Positions 1-12,308 are shown, counted from the stretch's first letter. The stretch: 64,000 nucleotides of DNA from Pomphorhynchus laevis (GCA_012934845.2 WNNJ02000211.1:124001-188000), one strand, 5' to 3'. The notes: generated from the letters alone by a model not told the origin. Numbers and translations are program-made.

Positions 1-330
1 GTCCCAACACATTTGCGGCTAGTAATTTGTTCAACGCGGTATGTGCGCCGGGTAAAGTGGCGAGAGTGGCCGAGAATTGGAAACTGGACAAATACAGGGG
101 CATCGATGCGTTCTAATACACTTTTGTCCTATTTGCGATCGAGACAATAGGGGCAGCCCGGCCGATTACGTCCACCTTCTTGGAATCTCTAGGGAAGAAG
201 CTAATTGCTGCTACAGGCGATCGGAGAGTAGCGAGATTTCTCTCATAGAGATTGAGCTGTGCGGTGCAACGAGACAACGCGGCCTGTTTTTTGGAGGTCG
301 CCCAGGGGACTGCAGAAGATTATCAATCTG
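1..330 (+). mobile_element. LINE-C fragment: C-terminus of a restriction-like-endonuclease LINE
   Basis: Frame 3 reads about 110 residues with two stop codons, including GKVARVAENWKLDKY, FAIETIGAA, FLESLGKKL, RLSCAVQRDNAACFLE. This is the spacing found near the C-terminus of non-LTR retrotransposon proteins that end in a C-x-C-G...H-G-L-S-C knuckle and an RPD endonuclease-like core, and the same block recurs at 15,215-15,830. The upstream part lies outside the window. An A-rich tract at about 380-400 may be its 3' end. Assignment to the REL-endonuclease group is inferred from the better preserved copy. Confidence 0.6.
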
Positions 331-452
331 ATTTTCGTCATAATTTCCCATTTATAAACTCATTGTAATAATTGTGTATTTTGTGAAAAAAAATTAAATT
401 ATCCATGTCAATAGAATTAAACAGAGACTCGACATCGACTGTCGCTAGAATA

Positions 453-509
453 AAATCAAAGCAAGTCCTCAGTACTTGCTGAAAAATCGAAGCAAGTCCT
501 CAGTACTTG
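453..509 (+). repeat. 31-bp-period tandem duplication
   Basis: A 26-bp block ending CAAGTCCTCAGTACTTG occurs at 453-478 and again at 484-509 with one mismatch. It is too short to assign to a family. Confidence 0.8.
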
Positions 510-742
510 ATATGAATGAAAGTGTTCTCTCTAGCAGTGGATATAGCTGCTCATGAATCGATCGGGATAATTTTTCTGTTTCCGTGCTAATGTTACTTAT
601 GAAATGTCTGCTTGGCGACGGAAATATATTTTTATATACCTTCGGCAAAAAATAAAACCTCCCTGGTTTCGGATAAGTTGGTAACATGCGATTTCTTTGT
701 TACTCATCGTGGAAGTTAGTCTCTATCATTGCTTGGACTTGT

Positions 743-1165
743 TGGACGAAGCACATACGTATCGACTTTGAATATTGCGAGAATAATTCGGTCATATTTC
801 TTGATATGATGAAGATATATATAATGCTGCCTGGTGTTCAAGTTGATGCATGGTTAAACTGCAGTACACAGTGCCATTCACTAAGCGCATGCCGAATTAT
901 CTCTGAAGAATCAGATTAAGGGTAGCTCTACTTTTCGAGCTTTGAACACTGTTTAAGCGTGTGTTAAGGCGCCTATTGATGATTACTGTAGTCACGGTAC
1001 TTATGAGCTTTGTTAGAGTTAAACGCGTCTGCCGTTGTTAAAGTTGTCGTCACGTATAGGATGACTGGGCATATGTAGCGACTTTGAATATTGCTAGAAT
1101 AATTCGGTTCTATTTCTTGTTCTTATTAAAATTTATAGAATGTTGACTAGTGTTTATGCCTCCTA
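743..1165 (+). repeat. Direct repeat pair about 320 bp apart
   Basis: The blocks at 743-845 and 1,066-1,165 share CGACTTTGAATATTGC, then AGAATAATTCGGT and TATTTCTTG, with scattered differences. This is either an old segmental duplication or two adjacent copies of a short interspersed repeat. No coding potential was found in either. Confidence 0.6.
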
Positions 1166-1199
1166 GTGGAGAAAACAGTGATTTATTTATAAGTATACA

Positions 1200-1292
1200 T
1201 TTGGGTGTCCCATGGAGATGACATGGTAACGGAAAGTCGTGAATAAAAGTCCAGTCTATCAAACAACACCAAGAAGTAGGACCGAATTATTC
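1200..1292. repeat. Solo end of the 18.9-kb inverted-repeat element family
   Basis: GACATGGTAACGGAAAGTCGTGAATAAAAGTCCAGT followed by CAACACC matches the right terminal arm of the element at 18,855-19,517 (GACATGGTGACTGAAAGTCG, TCAAAGTCCAGT, GCAACACC). No partner arm is seen nearby, so this is a solo or truncated copy. Confidence 0.6.
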
Positions 1293-1369
1293 TGTTAATA
1301 ATTTAACAAGTTAATAAGTTAATTATTCGGTTATGGCAAATTTGGCACGGGGTACGTTTATATAACAAA

Positions 1370-1825
1370 TCGATTGGAGTAAAGCATTTAAAGTGTGTGG
1401 GAAAGGAAATATAATGAGGAAAGAATGGTTGCAGAGACAGAGGGGACAAATTGGGTACAGGGTACATCTCTATACCTCCTAGAAAGGGGGAATAAAATTG
1501 GAAAATGAATCACTAGGTTTAATTGCTGTGGAGAGAGAGCGAAGAAAAAATATTCAAAACGAGGTTAAATGGACAAATAGGCAAAGGGTGCAAAAGGTGC
1601 AAAGGGAGGACAAGGGGTGCAAAATGGGGCAAAAAAAGGGCAAGATGTATCGATGACTCCACAGCTATTAAACCTAATGATTCATTTTCCATCTTTGCTT
1701 CTTCCATTTTTAGGAGGCATATAGACTTACTCTTTTCCCAATTTGCCAACTTGTTCTCTGCAACCATTCTTTCCTCATCTACTTTCATTTTCCCACTCAC
1801 TTCAAATGATTTTCTCTAACCGCTT
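1370..1825. repeat. Purine/pyrimidine-biased inverted repeat
   Basis: The left arm, about 1,370-1,533, is G/A-rich. The right arm, about 1,658-1,825, is C/T-rich and is its diverged reverse complement, for example GGAAAATGAATCACTAGG against CCTAATGATTCATTTTCC. The 125-bp loop is also purine-rich. Open frames over it on both strands are mirror images of each other and are not genes. Confidence 0.65.
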
Positions 1826-1915
1826 TTGCAACTCCGTGCCCAATTTGCCCTCAGCTCTGCAACCATTCCTCCCATCTATTTCCATTTTCACACTTACACC
1901 AAACGATTTTCTCTT
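1738..1915 (+). repeat. Imperfect direct repeat of about 85-105 bp
   Basis: The segment from CCCAATTTGCC through TCTGCAACCATTC to GATTTTCTCT occurs at about 1,738-1,820 and again, diverged, at about 1,845-1,915. The first copy is also the right arm of the inverted repeat at 1,370-1,825. It ends about 25 bp before the inferred insertion site of LINE-A copy A. Confidence 0.6.
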
Positions 1916-1956
1916 TCGCGGTATTATTTTCCTACTTCGTATTTTCTCGTTCATCT

Positions 1957-4900
1957 AAGAATCAAGCAAATGCACAACAACAATCACCCAAATTTTGTGT
2001 CGGAGCCGTCAAAGGCTTTTTGTTCCTGCTCAGATTATCATGCTGAATGTAACGTAAGTGATTCTAACTCTTCGAGTATATCTATGCGGTCTAAGGTTAG
2101 TGATGATTTATTTTCTTCAAATGATGGGAGGTACTTCCCCCTATTCTATGAATAACCTTGTGATTATTAAAGTCATTAAACCTATTGAAAAGGAAAGATT
2201 ATATAACACTTTCCTCCGAGGTTTTGTAGATAATTACAAAAATCGAGTACTTTTTAACAAGGTAAAAATATATGCCGGTGAATTGAAGATATCTTTTATC
2301 TCAGCTAACATCTTGAATGCTTACTGAGATTATTTTAACAAACTTCAATCGGATCAAGGAGAGCTTATTTGCAAACCGATAAACGCCTCCCTTAAAATTA
2401 ATAATTTGCCCGTCTCATTGGATGAGAATGATAAAAAAAGCTTTGACGAATCAATTTGGGATTGTCAATCTGCGCCAAATCCTAAGTAGGGATGGCAACC
2501 TATCAAGTAGGGTTCTGTTCTGCACCCATTGATCGTGCCAGCTGTTGTCTAAAGCCGGTTCAAACCCTATTATAGGATTAAATCTGAACATTACTATCGT
2601 TGATATTGACAAGTACACATACCCCCACTGCAACCGATTTTACAAATGGGGACACTGGACGTCCAGCTGCAGTGAAACGGCCACTTGTGGGATGTGTTGC
2701 TCTTCGTCCTGCCTGGCTCCTGTAAGGCCCCTCCGTCCTGCACCAACTATGGGAAATCCATCCGGCCTGGCGCAGGCCCTGCCCTACGTTCAAAGCCTAC
2801 AAAAAAGCTTTTATTAAGCCTGCAAAGTACAAATCGGCTGCTTTATTTTCTACTGTTTCCGTCGCTTAGAGGATGAGCAATTCAGAATTATCACTTATGG
2901 TTGACAAGAAAATAGAATCCTCGCATAACAGGCTTGGGAGCATTATACTTATGGCAATCAAGGCTATAAATTCGAATCCAGTATTACCGGCCTCAACAGT
3001 TATACCAAGTTCTAAAAAACGGTAGATCGGCCCATCTAGTCCCCCCAATCAAGACTGGAAAACTACTAAAGGCTAAGAGGGGAAATAAAGAAATTGTCAA
3101 AGGGCAAGTACCTCCCCTGGTATGGGCCAGTGGTGGAACGGGCAACCTTCCTGCACCTAGCCCTGTCTAGGCTGGCAATCCCCCTATCCAACTAATCCAT
3201 CACAATGAGGAGTATTCGTGAGCCTTTTTCACTGAATATCCTTCAATGGCATTCGGGAGGTGCTTCTGCCCTTAGACTTCTATCCGGTAGAGACGCAGAT
3301 GTTATAGTCTTTCAGCATACGCGGTCTATCCGTCTCCGCTAGGACATTACTCGATTTATTACAAGGCATATATGTTCCCACTATACTCCGTACATAACTC
3401 TACCTACCTCCTCTTCATCTTAAGGACACTTGACCTTAGTTAAATGCTCATAAGGTCCTCCCTCTTATTAAATTACTTGTGTCCAGCCATGTCTTGTCTA
3501 GTAGTTTCACTCTGTAAGAACGGTAAATACCTCAGTCTAGCCAATGTCTACATACGTCCAGGGGAAGATTCACAAGAACCGTGACCTCCTGGATAGTATT
3601 ATTGACAGCGGCTATGACATGATACTTGGTGACTTCAACGACAGAAATGGACGTTGAATCAAAGCAGCACTTCGCAGAGCTAGAAACGGTTATCTTATTC
3701 ACAAACCACCGTCCCCTACCTTTCATTGCACATCAACAAATTCAATCCTCGACATTTTACTGCTTCACTCGAGGTGGTTGCTTAAACCCCTCTGTACGGA
3801 GCAGTCGCGCCAACAACTGTCCACCTCTCATGACCTACTTCGTTGGAGAATTGAGGAGGATACGCTGCTTCGGAGGAGGTTTCACTATGATCCATTCAGA
3901 GTGGCTCTCTTTCAGGCGGCTATCCGACTCTTTCCCCGAGTAGGAAATGATAGTCTTACCGAAGTTAATACCTACCTATCTTCGCAAGCTACCGCGATTA
4001 TATCGACTACCTATGAAGATCGCTTATACAATCTAACTCCGACAAAACTCAAGGTCTTAGCAAAATGTCTCAACCTCCCTAATCTCTCTGCTTCCGCCAG
4101 TCAGACCCTCTCGAATGAATACTGGAGCACTAGATATATGTTTTAGCTGGGTAGGGATAGAGCGAGTATTGATCGTCATAACCTTTCTCGGTTTTCCTTT
4201 TGGAAGATTTTCAAAAGGGAGAAATTTGTTTGTTGGAAGGATAGGGCATTGTATTGGATAGGTAATATAGGCCTTGAAAAAGTTTTGGAGGAGTCACTAG
4301 CCCTACACAACTATGGAGCCACTAAATCACCTCAATCAATCCTGCCATGGGGTAACTTCAGGAGAAGGGATTTATCTGTTACAGATATCCTAAACTCCTG
4401 TGGTCCACTTTCGGGCACTTCCAAATCCGTCGCTCTACTTTCTTCTTGTGTATGTCAGCTTATGACAGCTGACCAGATAAAGGAGGTGGCCGTCGCAATG
4501 CTTTTAGCCTCCCCATCCGATGTAGCAGGCATCAATATGAGTAAGAGAGTTTTTATACCTAAGAAAAAATTCTGCTAATGTCCTAAAGATCTGCGAATTA
4601 TTTCGATTCAAAATGCCCTCGTGTCGATTTACGATGTAGCAGGCATCAATAAAAGTAAGAGAGTTTTTATACCTAAGAAAAAATCCTGCTAATGTCCTAA
4701 AGATCTGCGACCAATTTCGATTCAAAATTCCCTTGTGTCGATTTACAAAAAAGCGCTTGTGCGAAAAATCCGAGACCATTTAATCAGGCGTAATCTGATC
4801 CCCCAGGTTTTCATGGGTTCGTCAAAGGTCGCTCGATCCATTCAGCAGTAGGTGAGGTGGAGCAGTTTTGTCGGGAGAATAGCCATCGTTTAGTTGTGGC

Positions 4901-5891
4901 TGTTTTCCTTGACTTTTCTGCTGCATTTGACCGCATCTCCATTCCCTTTGTGATCTCTTCTCTCAGGTCCCTCGGGTTGCATGCGAGAATTGTGAACAGG
5001 GTGGAGATTCTGCTGTACACCAAGCGATTTTATTATGAAGATGACCCTGATGCGCGTAAGTTCTATCCTATTACGCGTGTACCTCAATGTTCCCCACTTT
5101 CTCCTATCTTGTACCTTGTCGCCTCCAATAACATATTTAAATCATTTAAACGCGAACAACGTCTTGTTGTGTATGCTGATGACACCACAGCCCTGTTCAC
5201 TGGACACAGGTGTAAAGACGTAGTCTCTGACATCGCCGGCTCTTTTTAGGATCAAAAGACCAGCTTTCACCATCCAATCTTTTGTTAAACTCCGCCAAAT
5301 CGCAGGTGGTTGTCTTTCATGGCACCCCTGCAACGAAACAAAAACTTAAGAGATTAGCACTCTCTGCACTCTCCTCCATATTTGCCTCTGAACCACTCCC
5401 CACCTTCACAAGTCGAGTAAAATACCTGGGGTTCACCGTTACGGTGAGCTGGTCGGCGAAAGTTGACCTGAATAGACTTAAACGTATCCTGATGAAAGTT
5501 AGGTGGGTACTGAAACGGGCCTAGCATCTGTCATTAAAAGGGATAATTCAGGTGCGCCTTGGGGGCACCTGGGCTATCTTTGAATTAGTCTTCTTTTCGA
5601 GAGTACGTCCTCCAGAGCAAAGGCTAAGGTCTCTTAAGCTCCTCGTCTCGTTTACCCAGCATAGTCCGTACCGATTGGATTATTCGGGGGTGAAAGACCC
5701 TGAGTGGTTTAGTCGTAAGGCGGCGTGTTGGATCTGTTGGGGTGGGCTCAGATCCCCTTGGATTTGAGGCCATAAAAGTTGGGAAGGCGCTGAACATAGA
5801 AGGAAAATTTTTGTTTGCCAACTGTCTACTGAACTGAATGTTTTTAACTTTTTCATTTATTTTTGGTGATATAAGAAATTCTTTATTTATT
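1957..5891 (+). mobile_element. LINE-A copy A, APE-type non-LTR retrotransposon, near full length, decayed
   Basis: ORF1 remnants run about 1,970-2,820 and include NLVIIKVIKPIEKERLYNTFLRGF and a CCHC-type stretch CNRFYKWGHWTSSC. The ORF2 endonuclease begins near 3,230 and retains GDFND near 3,640; reverse transcriptase runs 3,780-5,530 with VFLDFSAAFD and VVYADDTTA. The tail is TTTATTTATTTATT at about 5,881-5,895. A diverged duplication (TATTTTCTCGTTCATC at about 1,940, TATTTTCTTGTTTACT at 5,892) probably marks the insertion. That gives about 3.9 kb, matching copy B. ORF2 has several frameshifts and stops. The family fits the Jockey/I/R1-like APE clades; the exact clade is not resolved. Confidence 0.85.
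4519..4746 (+). repeat. 114-bp tandem duplication inside LINE-A copy A
   Basis: A segment beginning GATGTAGCAGGCATCAAT in the N-terminal reverse transcriptase region is repeated head-to-tail at 4,519-4,632 and 4,633-4,746, with a handful of differences. Copies B and C have it once. 114 is a multiple of three, so the event alone did not shift the frame. Confidence 0.85.
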
Positions 5892-7154
5892 TATTTTCTT
5901 GTTTACTTTCTACAACAGTCGTTACAAGCGCAGGCATGTCCGTTTTTTTTATTATTTTAGCGCTTAAATGTTCATTGTAAGATTTTAGAGGTAATTTTAG
6001 AGGTAATTCAAAAATGCAATTTTTGAATTATGTAATTTAAATTATTTTTCAGTTTTTAATTACACTATTTTACACTATTACCATTATAAAACATTCCACG
6101 TTTATAGATTTAAATAAAAATTTAGATCAAGGTATTTTCGAAATTTATGTATCCAAAACTGATGAAACATTGTGCGGTAGTAATGGAAAATTTCCAGCTA
6201 TTTTAAATTAAAATTAATATTTTAACTAAAAAATTAAATTTAACTTAAAATTGTTACAACGTCACAAAGCAATCTAATATTTGTGTCAAGAATAATATTA
6301 GACTGTACAATGTCGTTGATGAAATTTTAAAGTTCTAGTTATAAAATTAAGTTTCTATTAAATTTATAATTTCTTTAATAAAACATTAAATTAAAATTTT
6401 TTTCGCAACTAAAAGTTTCTTTATAAAATTACTTCACATGTATAAGTGTCAATGAAAACCATATTTTACAAACATTAATTTTAAAAAAGCAAAAATACGC
6501 CGGACGGGAAAGGTTCCTAGAGTTAAATACACATATATCATCAATGTATCGTTACATATATTTTATATCTTTATATAATTTAGATTGATTTTTTGCACAG
6601 TTATGAACAAATTCATGTTCTAATATTTCATACAATTAGACCAATTTCTACGATTTATTTCTAGTGTGCACTTTTCCAACTAAATAGCAGTGCTGCGCAG
6701 CGCTTGAACTATTTCATTAGCAATATTCGCTGGTACTTCTTTTTTGCCGAGTGTTGATATTTTGAGTTATACTTACTTTCTTGGGAAAATAGTGAAATGA
6801 AGTTTGATCGATTTATTTGTAACATAAAGAAGTGAGCTTACTATGCAAATAATCATTACATTAATTTTATAATATTCGTTTAACGATTCAGGTATATAAT
6901 AGGCTGATATTCCACAATAACTTTTTAATTGTAATGATATACTCTGTACTGTTCTTGCTTCAATTGTACTCCTTGCTTCTTCAATTGTACTCCTACATAG
7001 AAGGCTGATTATCCTTGTATTGTTTGATCTCACTTTTCAATACTGTTTGATCCAGCTGTTTCATTTTGTGTACTATCTGAATTGAATATATTGGCTGTAT
7101 TATTTTAAGCATAATTTTAAAGCATAATTTTAAAATACTTGAGTTTGTAGCTTT
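5892..7154. other. AT-rich intergenic DNA, no gene recognised
   Basis: This is strongly AT-rich sequence without a convincing reading frame. A short tandem repeat of TTCAATTGTACTCCT occurs near 6,960-6,990. Short open frames around 6,770-7,220 on the - strand have no recognisable motif and I do not call them. Confidence 0.5.
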
Positions 7155-7490
7155 GTTCAAAAAAAGATTTATTTTAACGTGGCAAATGCGTGCCAGCGCA
7201 CGCTTCCATGACCACAACAAAACAAAAATGTAAATAATGTGTCGAGAATGTGTGAACGGAGGAGGTGTTTGAATGTGATAAAGGAGGGAGCGCGGCGGAC
7301 GTTGAGAGATTTGATTTTAGGCGAGTGAGGTGGCAACAAAGAAGGATCGGAGACCGTAGTTGTTGGAGTAATTGGGAACGTGGAGTAAGAGGGAATTACG
7401 GGAACGCAGCGATAGCGAGGTAGGGAGAGTGTCGTCTAAGAAAGGAAGGTTGATGAACGATGGAGAGCCGACAGCGATCATCTCTAGGAT
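7155..7490 (-). mobile_element. LINE-B 3'-end fragment
   Basis: On the - strand this matches the LINE-B copy at 51,590-51,900 almost throughout. Seen on the + strand, both share GAATGTGATAAAGGAG, then GGATCGG, GACCGTAGTTGTTG, GGGAACGTGGAGTAAGA and GTTGATGAACGATGG. The 3' terminus carries ATTTGCCACGT followed by AATAAATC, the family's end signature. The segment is 5'-truncated; only the last few tens of codons and the 3' tail remain. Confidence 0.75.
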
Positions 7491-8465
7491 TTTTAAGTTT
7501 CTAACTAATTTCTGTCTTTTTGTTGATTTCCTCTGGCTTTATTATTTTTTATTGTGATTTTATAAGTTATTCGAAAATGGCCAAAGTTAAATGTCGAATA
7601 TTTACAAATAAATATAGTTTGAATATAGTTTAGTTGTTTAACCGAAATTACATTTATTATAAATGACCACATAAATGTTACTGCAAACAATCAAATATTT
7701 TTGATCGATCGTCATGTCATTACTTAATTACGTATTCTCTTAATTTGTAAATTTATTACGAATGCTGATTATTGGTTCGTGAACAAGATCCTAATTCATA
7801 ATTGATAAAATTTTATTACATGTTAAAACTCAACATGTAATTAAGTTGTTTGATATACAAATATTGTTAAATAGTGCTTAAAGATATTACCAATTTGTTA
7901 AGTTAAGCGATTATATCTGTGATCATTAAGATACTCGTTATAATATCTTAATAAATATAAGCTGCTATTTTTGAAAGCAAACCACTTTGCATCTTACCAC
8001 ACTAGCTCGCATGTCGTACTCAGTGTTTAACGTCTCGTAAATTTAGGTATGTGTTTTACCCAACCTCACCTGCTATATTTGAACTTGATTGCAATGTATA
8101 AAATTGCAAAGTGTTATAACGAATTCCTTAATGAACGTGTAATTCTTAATAGATGCAGTTGTCAACGTGGTCATCGTTAGCGTCTTGCTACCCAATATTA
8201 TGGGAAATGCCCGTGTGTGCACATACTGTCGCACCAAGCCCTAAAAGTGTGAAACATGTTACCTAAAGAGTTGGTATTCACAAATACGATCAAGGAGTTC
8301 CGAAAACCAGTCCGCAATTGGATTGATCTTCCTGAACAATGCAGTGTTTTCTAACTTTATACCAAAGAATATAGCCGTTTTTATTTTAATTTTTCGTCAT
8401 GTGCAGTTTACTTTTGTTCAGCCCTTGCGGCTAAATCCTTGTGTTGTAATAATATCGCATATTTC
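7491..8465. other. AT-rich intergenic DNA, nothing recognised
   Basis: I see no conserved reading frame, RNA gene or repeat boundary here apart from the left target-site duplication of LINE-A copy B at its right end. Confidence 0.45.
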
Positions 8466-8474
8466 AGGTATTGT
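8466..8474. repeat. Left target-site duplication of LINE-A copy B
   Basis: AGGTATTGT lies directly beside the 3' (TTTA)n tail of copy B and again at 12,309-12,317 beside its 5' end. Nine bases is within the range known for APE LINEs. Confidence 0.6.
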
Positions 8475-8639
8475 ATAAATAAATAAATAAGGGTTTTATT
8501 AATAACTATATAACCGATAAAAACTTAAGAAACAAAAACATGCAAAAGTCAACTTTAAATAGAAGCCGTTCACGACGTGTATTTTGAAATATTCAACTTA
8601 TATTCACGGCATCAGGTCCAGAGGGATCTGAGCTCCTCG

Positions 8640-11045
8640 GCCGTACTAGCGCGCCGCCCTCTGACTGAACCATTCAAGGTTTCTCACACACCTAAGAGTC
8701 CAGTCAAGGCGGACTATGGTTGGTAATCTCGAGATGAGGAGCTTGAGAAACCTTAGTCTTTGTTCTGGGGGACGTCCTCGTGAGAAGAAGACTAATCCCG
8801 AGATAGCCCAAGTACCCCAGAGGCGCACTTGGGTTATCCCATTCAATGACAGATGCTGGGCCCGTTTCAGAGCCCACCTAGCTTTCTTCAGGATACGTTT
8901 AAGTCTATCCAGGTCAGCTTTCGCCGACCAATTCACCGTATCGGGAACTCCAGGTATTTTACTCGACTCGAGAAGATATGGAGTGGTTGAGGTTACAAAA
9001 TGGATGAGAGTGCAGAGAGTGCTAGTCTCTTAAGTTTCTTTTTGGTGGCGGGAACGTCATGAAAGACTACCACCTGCGATTTAGAGGAGTTTAAAATAAG
9101 ATTGGACGAGGCAACTGATCTTATAATCTTACACAAACGGCTGATGTCAGAGATTACATCTTTGCACCTGCGTCCAGATAACTAGGCTGTGGTATCATCA
9201 GCATATACCACTAGATGTTGATCACGTTTAAAATTCTTGAATAATACAATGGATGCAGCAAGATATAAGATAGGAGAAAGTGGGGATCCTTGAGGTACAC
9301 CCGTAATAGGGTAGAACTGACGCGCATCAGGGTCGTCTTCATAGTAGATCCGCTTGGTGTACAACAATATCTCCATCCTGTTAACAATTCTTGCAGGCAA
9401 CCCGAGGGACCTGAGAGAGGAGATAACGAAAAGAATGGAGATCCGATCAAATGCAGCTGAAAAATCAAGAAAAACAGTCACAGCAAGCTGATGACTATTA
9501 TCCTGACAAAACTGATACACTTCACCAATTGCTGAATGGACCAAGCGCCCTTTGACAAACCCATGAAAAGTAGGTGGGATCAAATTACGCGTAGATAAAT
9601 GAACGCGGATTCTACGCGCAAGCGCTTTCTCGTAGATGGATATGAGGGCGTTTTAAATCGAGATGGGACGCAGATCTTTAGGACAAGTGATTAATCTCTT
9701 TTTAGGTAAAACACTCGACGGCTGATGTTGATGTCAGCTATGTCAGACGAGGAGGCTTATAGCATTGTGATGGCGACCTCCTGTCTCTGAATGTATGTCA
9801 AAAGCTGACAGACACGAGTGGTGAGTGGCGCGTGGGATTTAGAGGTGCCCGGGAGTGGTCCCCAGGAGATAAGGATATCTGTAACAGATAAGTCCCTACT
9901 CCTGAAGTCACACCAAGGCGGGATTGGTTGGGGAGATTGAGTGGCTCCATAATTATGTAAGGAAAGTGACTCCTCTAAAACTTTGTCAAGGCCTATGCTA
10001 CCAATCCAAACCAAGGCTCTATCCATCCAGCAAACAAACTTATCCTTCTTGAATATCTTCCAGAAGGAAGCCTGAGAAGGGTTTAGGTGAGCAATGCTTG
10101 CCCTATCCCTGCTCAGCTGGAGCCTATATCTAGAGCTCCAATATTCATTCGAGAGGATATGTCTGGCGGAAACAGAGAGATTGGGAAGGTGTAACATTTT
10201 AGCTAGGACCTTGAGCTTTGTTGGAGTAGGATTGTATATTCGACCTTTATAGGTAGTCGAAAGGATCGCGGTAGCTTGCGATGAGAGGTAGGAATTAAAT
10301 TCGGTCAAACTCTCAATTCCAATTCTGGGAAAGAGTTGGATAGCTGCCTGAAAGAAGGACACTCTAATAGTGTCAAAGTAAAACCTTCTTCTAAACAACG
10401 TATCGTCTTCTAGCCGCCAGCGAATTAGGTCATAAGAGGTGGTCTGTTGTTGACGCGACTGCTCGGTGTAAATGAATTTCAACAACCACATCTTATGTAG
10501 CAGTAATATGCCGAGGAGAGAATTTGTTGTAGAGCAATGAAAGGTTGGGGAAGGTGGTTTATGAATAAGATAGTCGATCCTTGCTCTGCGGAGTGCTGCA
10601 TTAATCTATCGACCAGTTCTGTCTTTGAAATCACCCAGTAACATGTCATAACCGCTCCCCAATATTTGATCCAGGAAGTCACGGTTTTTGTGAATGTCTC
10701 CTGGCCGAATATAGACATTGGCTATGCTTATACGCTTACCGTTCTTACAAAGTGATATAGCTAAACAAGGTAGGGCTGGACAAGAGTAGTTTTATAGGAG
10801 GGATGATCTTCAGGAGCTTTTCACTAGGGTTAAAAGACCTTGAGAGGAAGAGGAGTGAGGAGGGGGTTATGTAAGGAGTAAAGTGGGTGTAGATGTGCTT
10901 AGGGATAAATCGAGTAATATCCTGGGGGAGACGGATAGACCGCGTCTCCTGAAGGACTATAACATTTGCATCTCTACCAGATAGAAGGCTAAGGGCGGAA
11001 GCACCTCCCGAATTGAACTGAAGGATATTCAGTGAAAAAGGCCCT
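8640..11045 (-). pseudogene. LINE-A copy B ORF2: endonuclease-reverse transcriptase, broken
   Basis: From 5' to 3' it encodes an APE-like endonuclease start (NILQFNSGGAS near 11,030, then VLQETRSIRL), a 244-residue open stretch at 9,757-10,491, the reverse transcriptase core at 9,182-9,583, and a C-terminal stretch at 8,646-8,936. The core contains VFLDFSAAFDRIS, ITGVPQGSPLSPILYL and VVYADDTTA, so the FADD-type catalytic aspartates are present. Its product would reverse-transcribe LINE RNA at a nicked chromosomal target. Several frameshifts and stops between these blocks make it non-functional as it stands. Confidence 0.8.
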
Positions 11046-11260
11046 TGATTACTTCCATTGCGTAAGTGTTACCGAAGTGGGACGCCCTCCACCTAGTCGC
11101 AACTAGAGGCGGAAAGGTCACCTTTACCGCTTCCCGTCACGACAAATGGAGTCGCTTGCCCACGGGCGATATCTTCATTTCCCTCGATAGCCATAGCCCA
11201 GATCGAATCCTTCCGAGCAAGCTTCAGAGCGGCTATGCTCAGCGCTGACCCGTTTCGTTT

Positions 11261-12298
11261 CTAAGATTTTGGTGGCTTCTTAATATTGTTGGTCTTCCCA
11301 GAAGGAGGAGAACGGAAAGATTCCGCTAATTGACCCACCAATTTTTGGACCAATTTTTCAAGTTGAATCATTGATGCCTGATGCTGCATTTCAATAAGTT
11401 TCAGGATTTCTGTACCCAGCACCCTGTCGTCTTTCTTGTTAGACGAGACAGCTTCCACGAAGCTAGTCGGTTTTGCTGTCACACTCCTGTGTCTCTTTTG
11501 GTACGCCTTAAAGATTTTACACTTTTTTGACCATGCGGGGTGCTCACCACCGCAGTTTGCGCAAAATGGCTTACCCTCGCACTTCTCAGTATGTATAGCA
11601 GTTGTACCACACACGCTGCACTTATGGGGTAAAGAACAGCCAGCGGACCAATGCCCCCACTGATGACAATTGTTGCAGTGAGGGTACGTTAGTGAGTCGG
11701 TTTCGATTATTGAAAATCTCAAATTATACCCCATAAAAGGATTGCATGTCGAAATCGACAGTTTTAGAGCTTCATCCACCGGGGCATTGCAGAACGCCAC
11801 GGGAATGGGGAAGCCTTTTATCCCTTTTATAAAGCGAACGTTAGAGATTTTGTAATCAGTTTCTAGGGCTGATATATCTTCTTCTGAAATGAATGTTGGG
11901 CATATTATTTATCTTTATTGTTGCCAGGATTGGTTTGGAAGCAATTATTCATTGTTCCGAATGCTCTTTTTTAAAGTAGTCGACGTACGACATTACCAGA
12001 TCAGGAGTGCAGAATGAGATTTTAATCTCAGATTCATAATATTTAATCGCATTGAACAATATCCTTTTTTAAATCGATCGGCAAAGCCTCTTATAAAAAC
12101 GTTGAACATGTTATGTCTTTCCAGAGGTACCAAAAGTCTGATAATCACCAGGTTGGATAATTTTGGTACCGGGGGGAGTTCACCCTCCAGAATATATTCA
12201 AGAGAAGCTAAATCTCCACTTACCTCGTTTTTTGCATTGACAGGAAAATTAGTTTTCATTGAGTTCTTTGAACGCTCCGACATGCTAAATTTACTCAT
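11261..12298 (-). pseudogene. LINE-A copy B ORF1: Gag-like zinc-knuckle protein
   Basis: The start codon at 12,298 begins MSKFSMSERSKNSMKTN. An N-terminal block NLVIIRLLVPLERHNMFNVF resembles the one in copy A. The 179-residue C-terminal frame (11,261-11,800) holds three cysteine-histidine knuckles in a row: CNNCHQWGHWSAGC, CSVCGTTAIHTEKC and CANCGGEHPAWSKKC. This is the usual triple-knuckle arrangement of ORF1 in Jockey/I-type LINEs, where it binds element RNA. The N- and C-terminal halves are in different frames, so at least one indel separates them. Confidence 0.8.
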
Positions 12299-12308
12299 TT
12301 TGTTTTTG

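Larger units (their letters stand above)
331..1369. other. Intergenic stretch with degenerate repeats, no gene seen
   Basis: No open frame here looks like a conserved protein. It holds a short tandem duplication at 453-509, a pair of direct repeats about 320 bp apart (743-845 and 1,066-1,165) and a single remnant end of the inverted-repeat family found at 18.9-19.5 kb. Confidence 0.5.
8475..12308 (-). mobile_element. LINE-A copy B, full-length APE-type LINE, best preserved copy
   Basis: This 3.83-kb element is on the - strand, with a 5' end about 10 bp before the ORF1 start codon and a 3' tail of TTTATTTATTTATA. ORF1 (Gag-like) is at 11,261-12,298 and ORF2 (endonuclease plus reverse transcriptase) at about 8,640-11,045. 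A spacer of about 220 bp separates them. The 9-bp duplication AGGTATTGT flanks it. ORF2 is broken by several frameshifts and stops. It lies 5' end to 5' end with copy C, about 70 bp away. Confidence 0.85.

Noticed and set aside
1519-1819. Overlapping frames on both strands
   Set aside because: They are mirror readings of the inverted repeat at 1,370-1,825.
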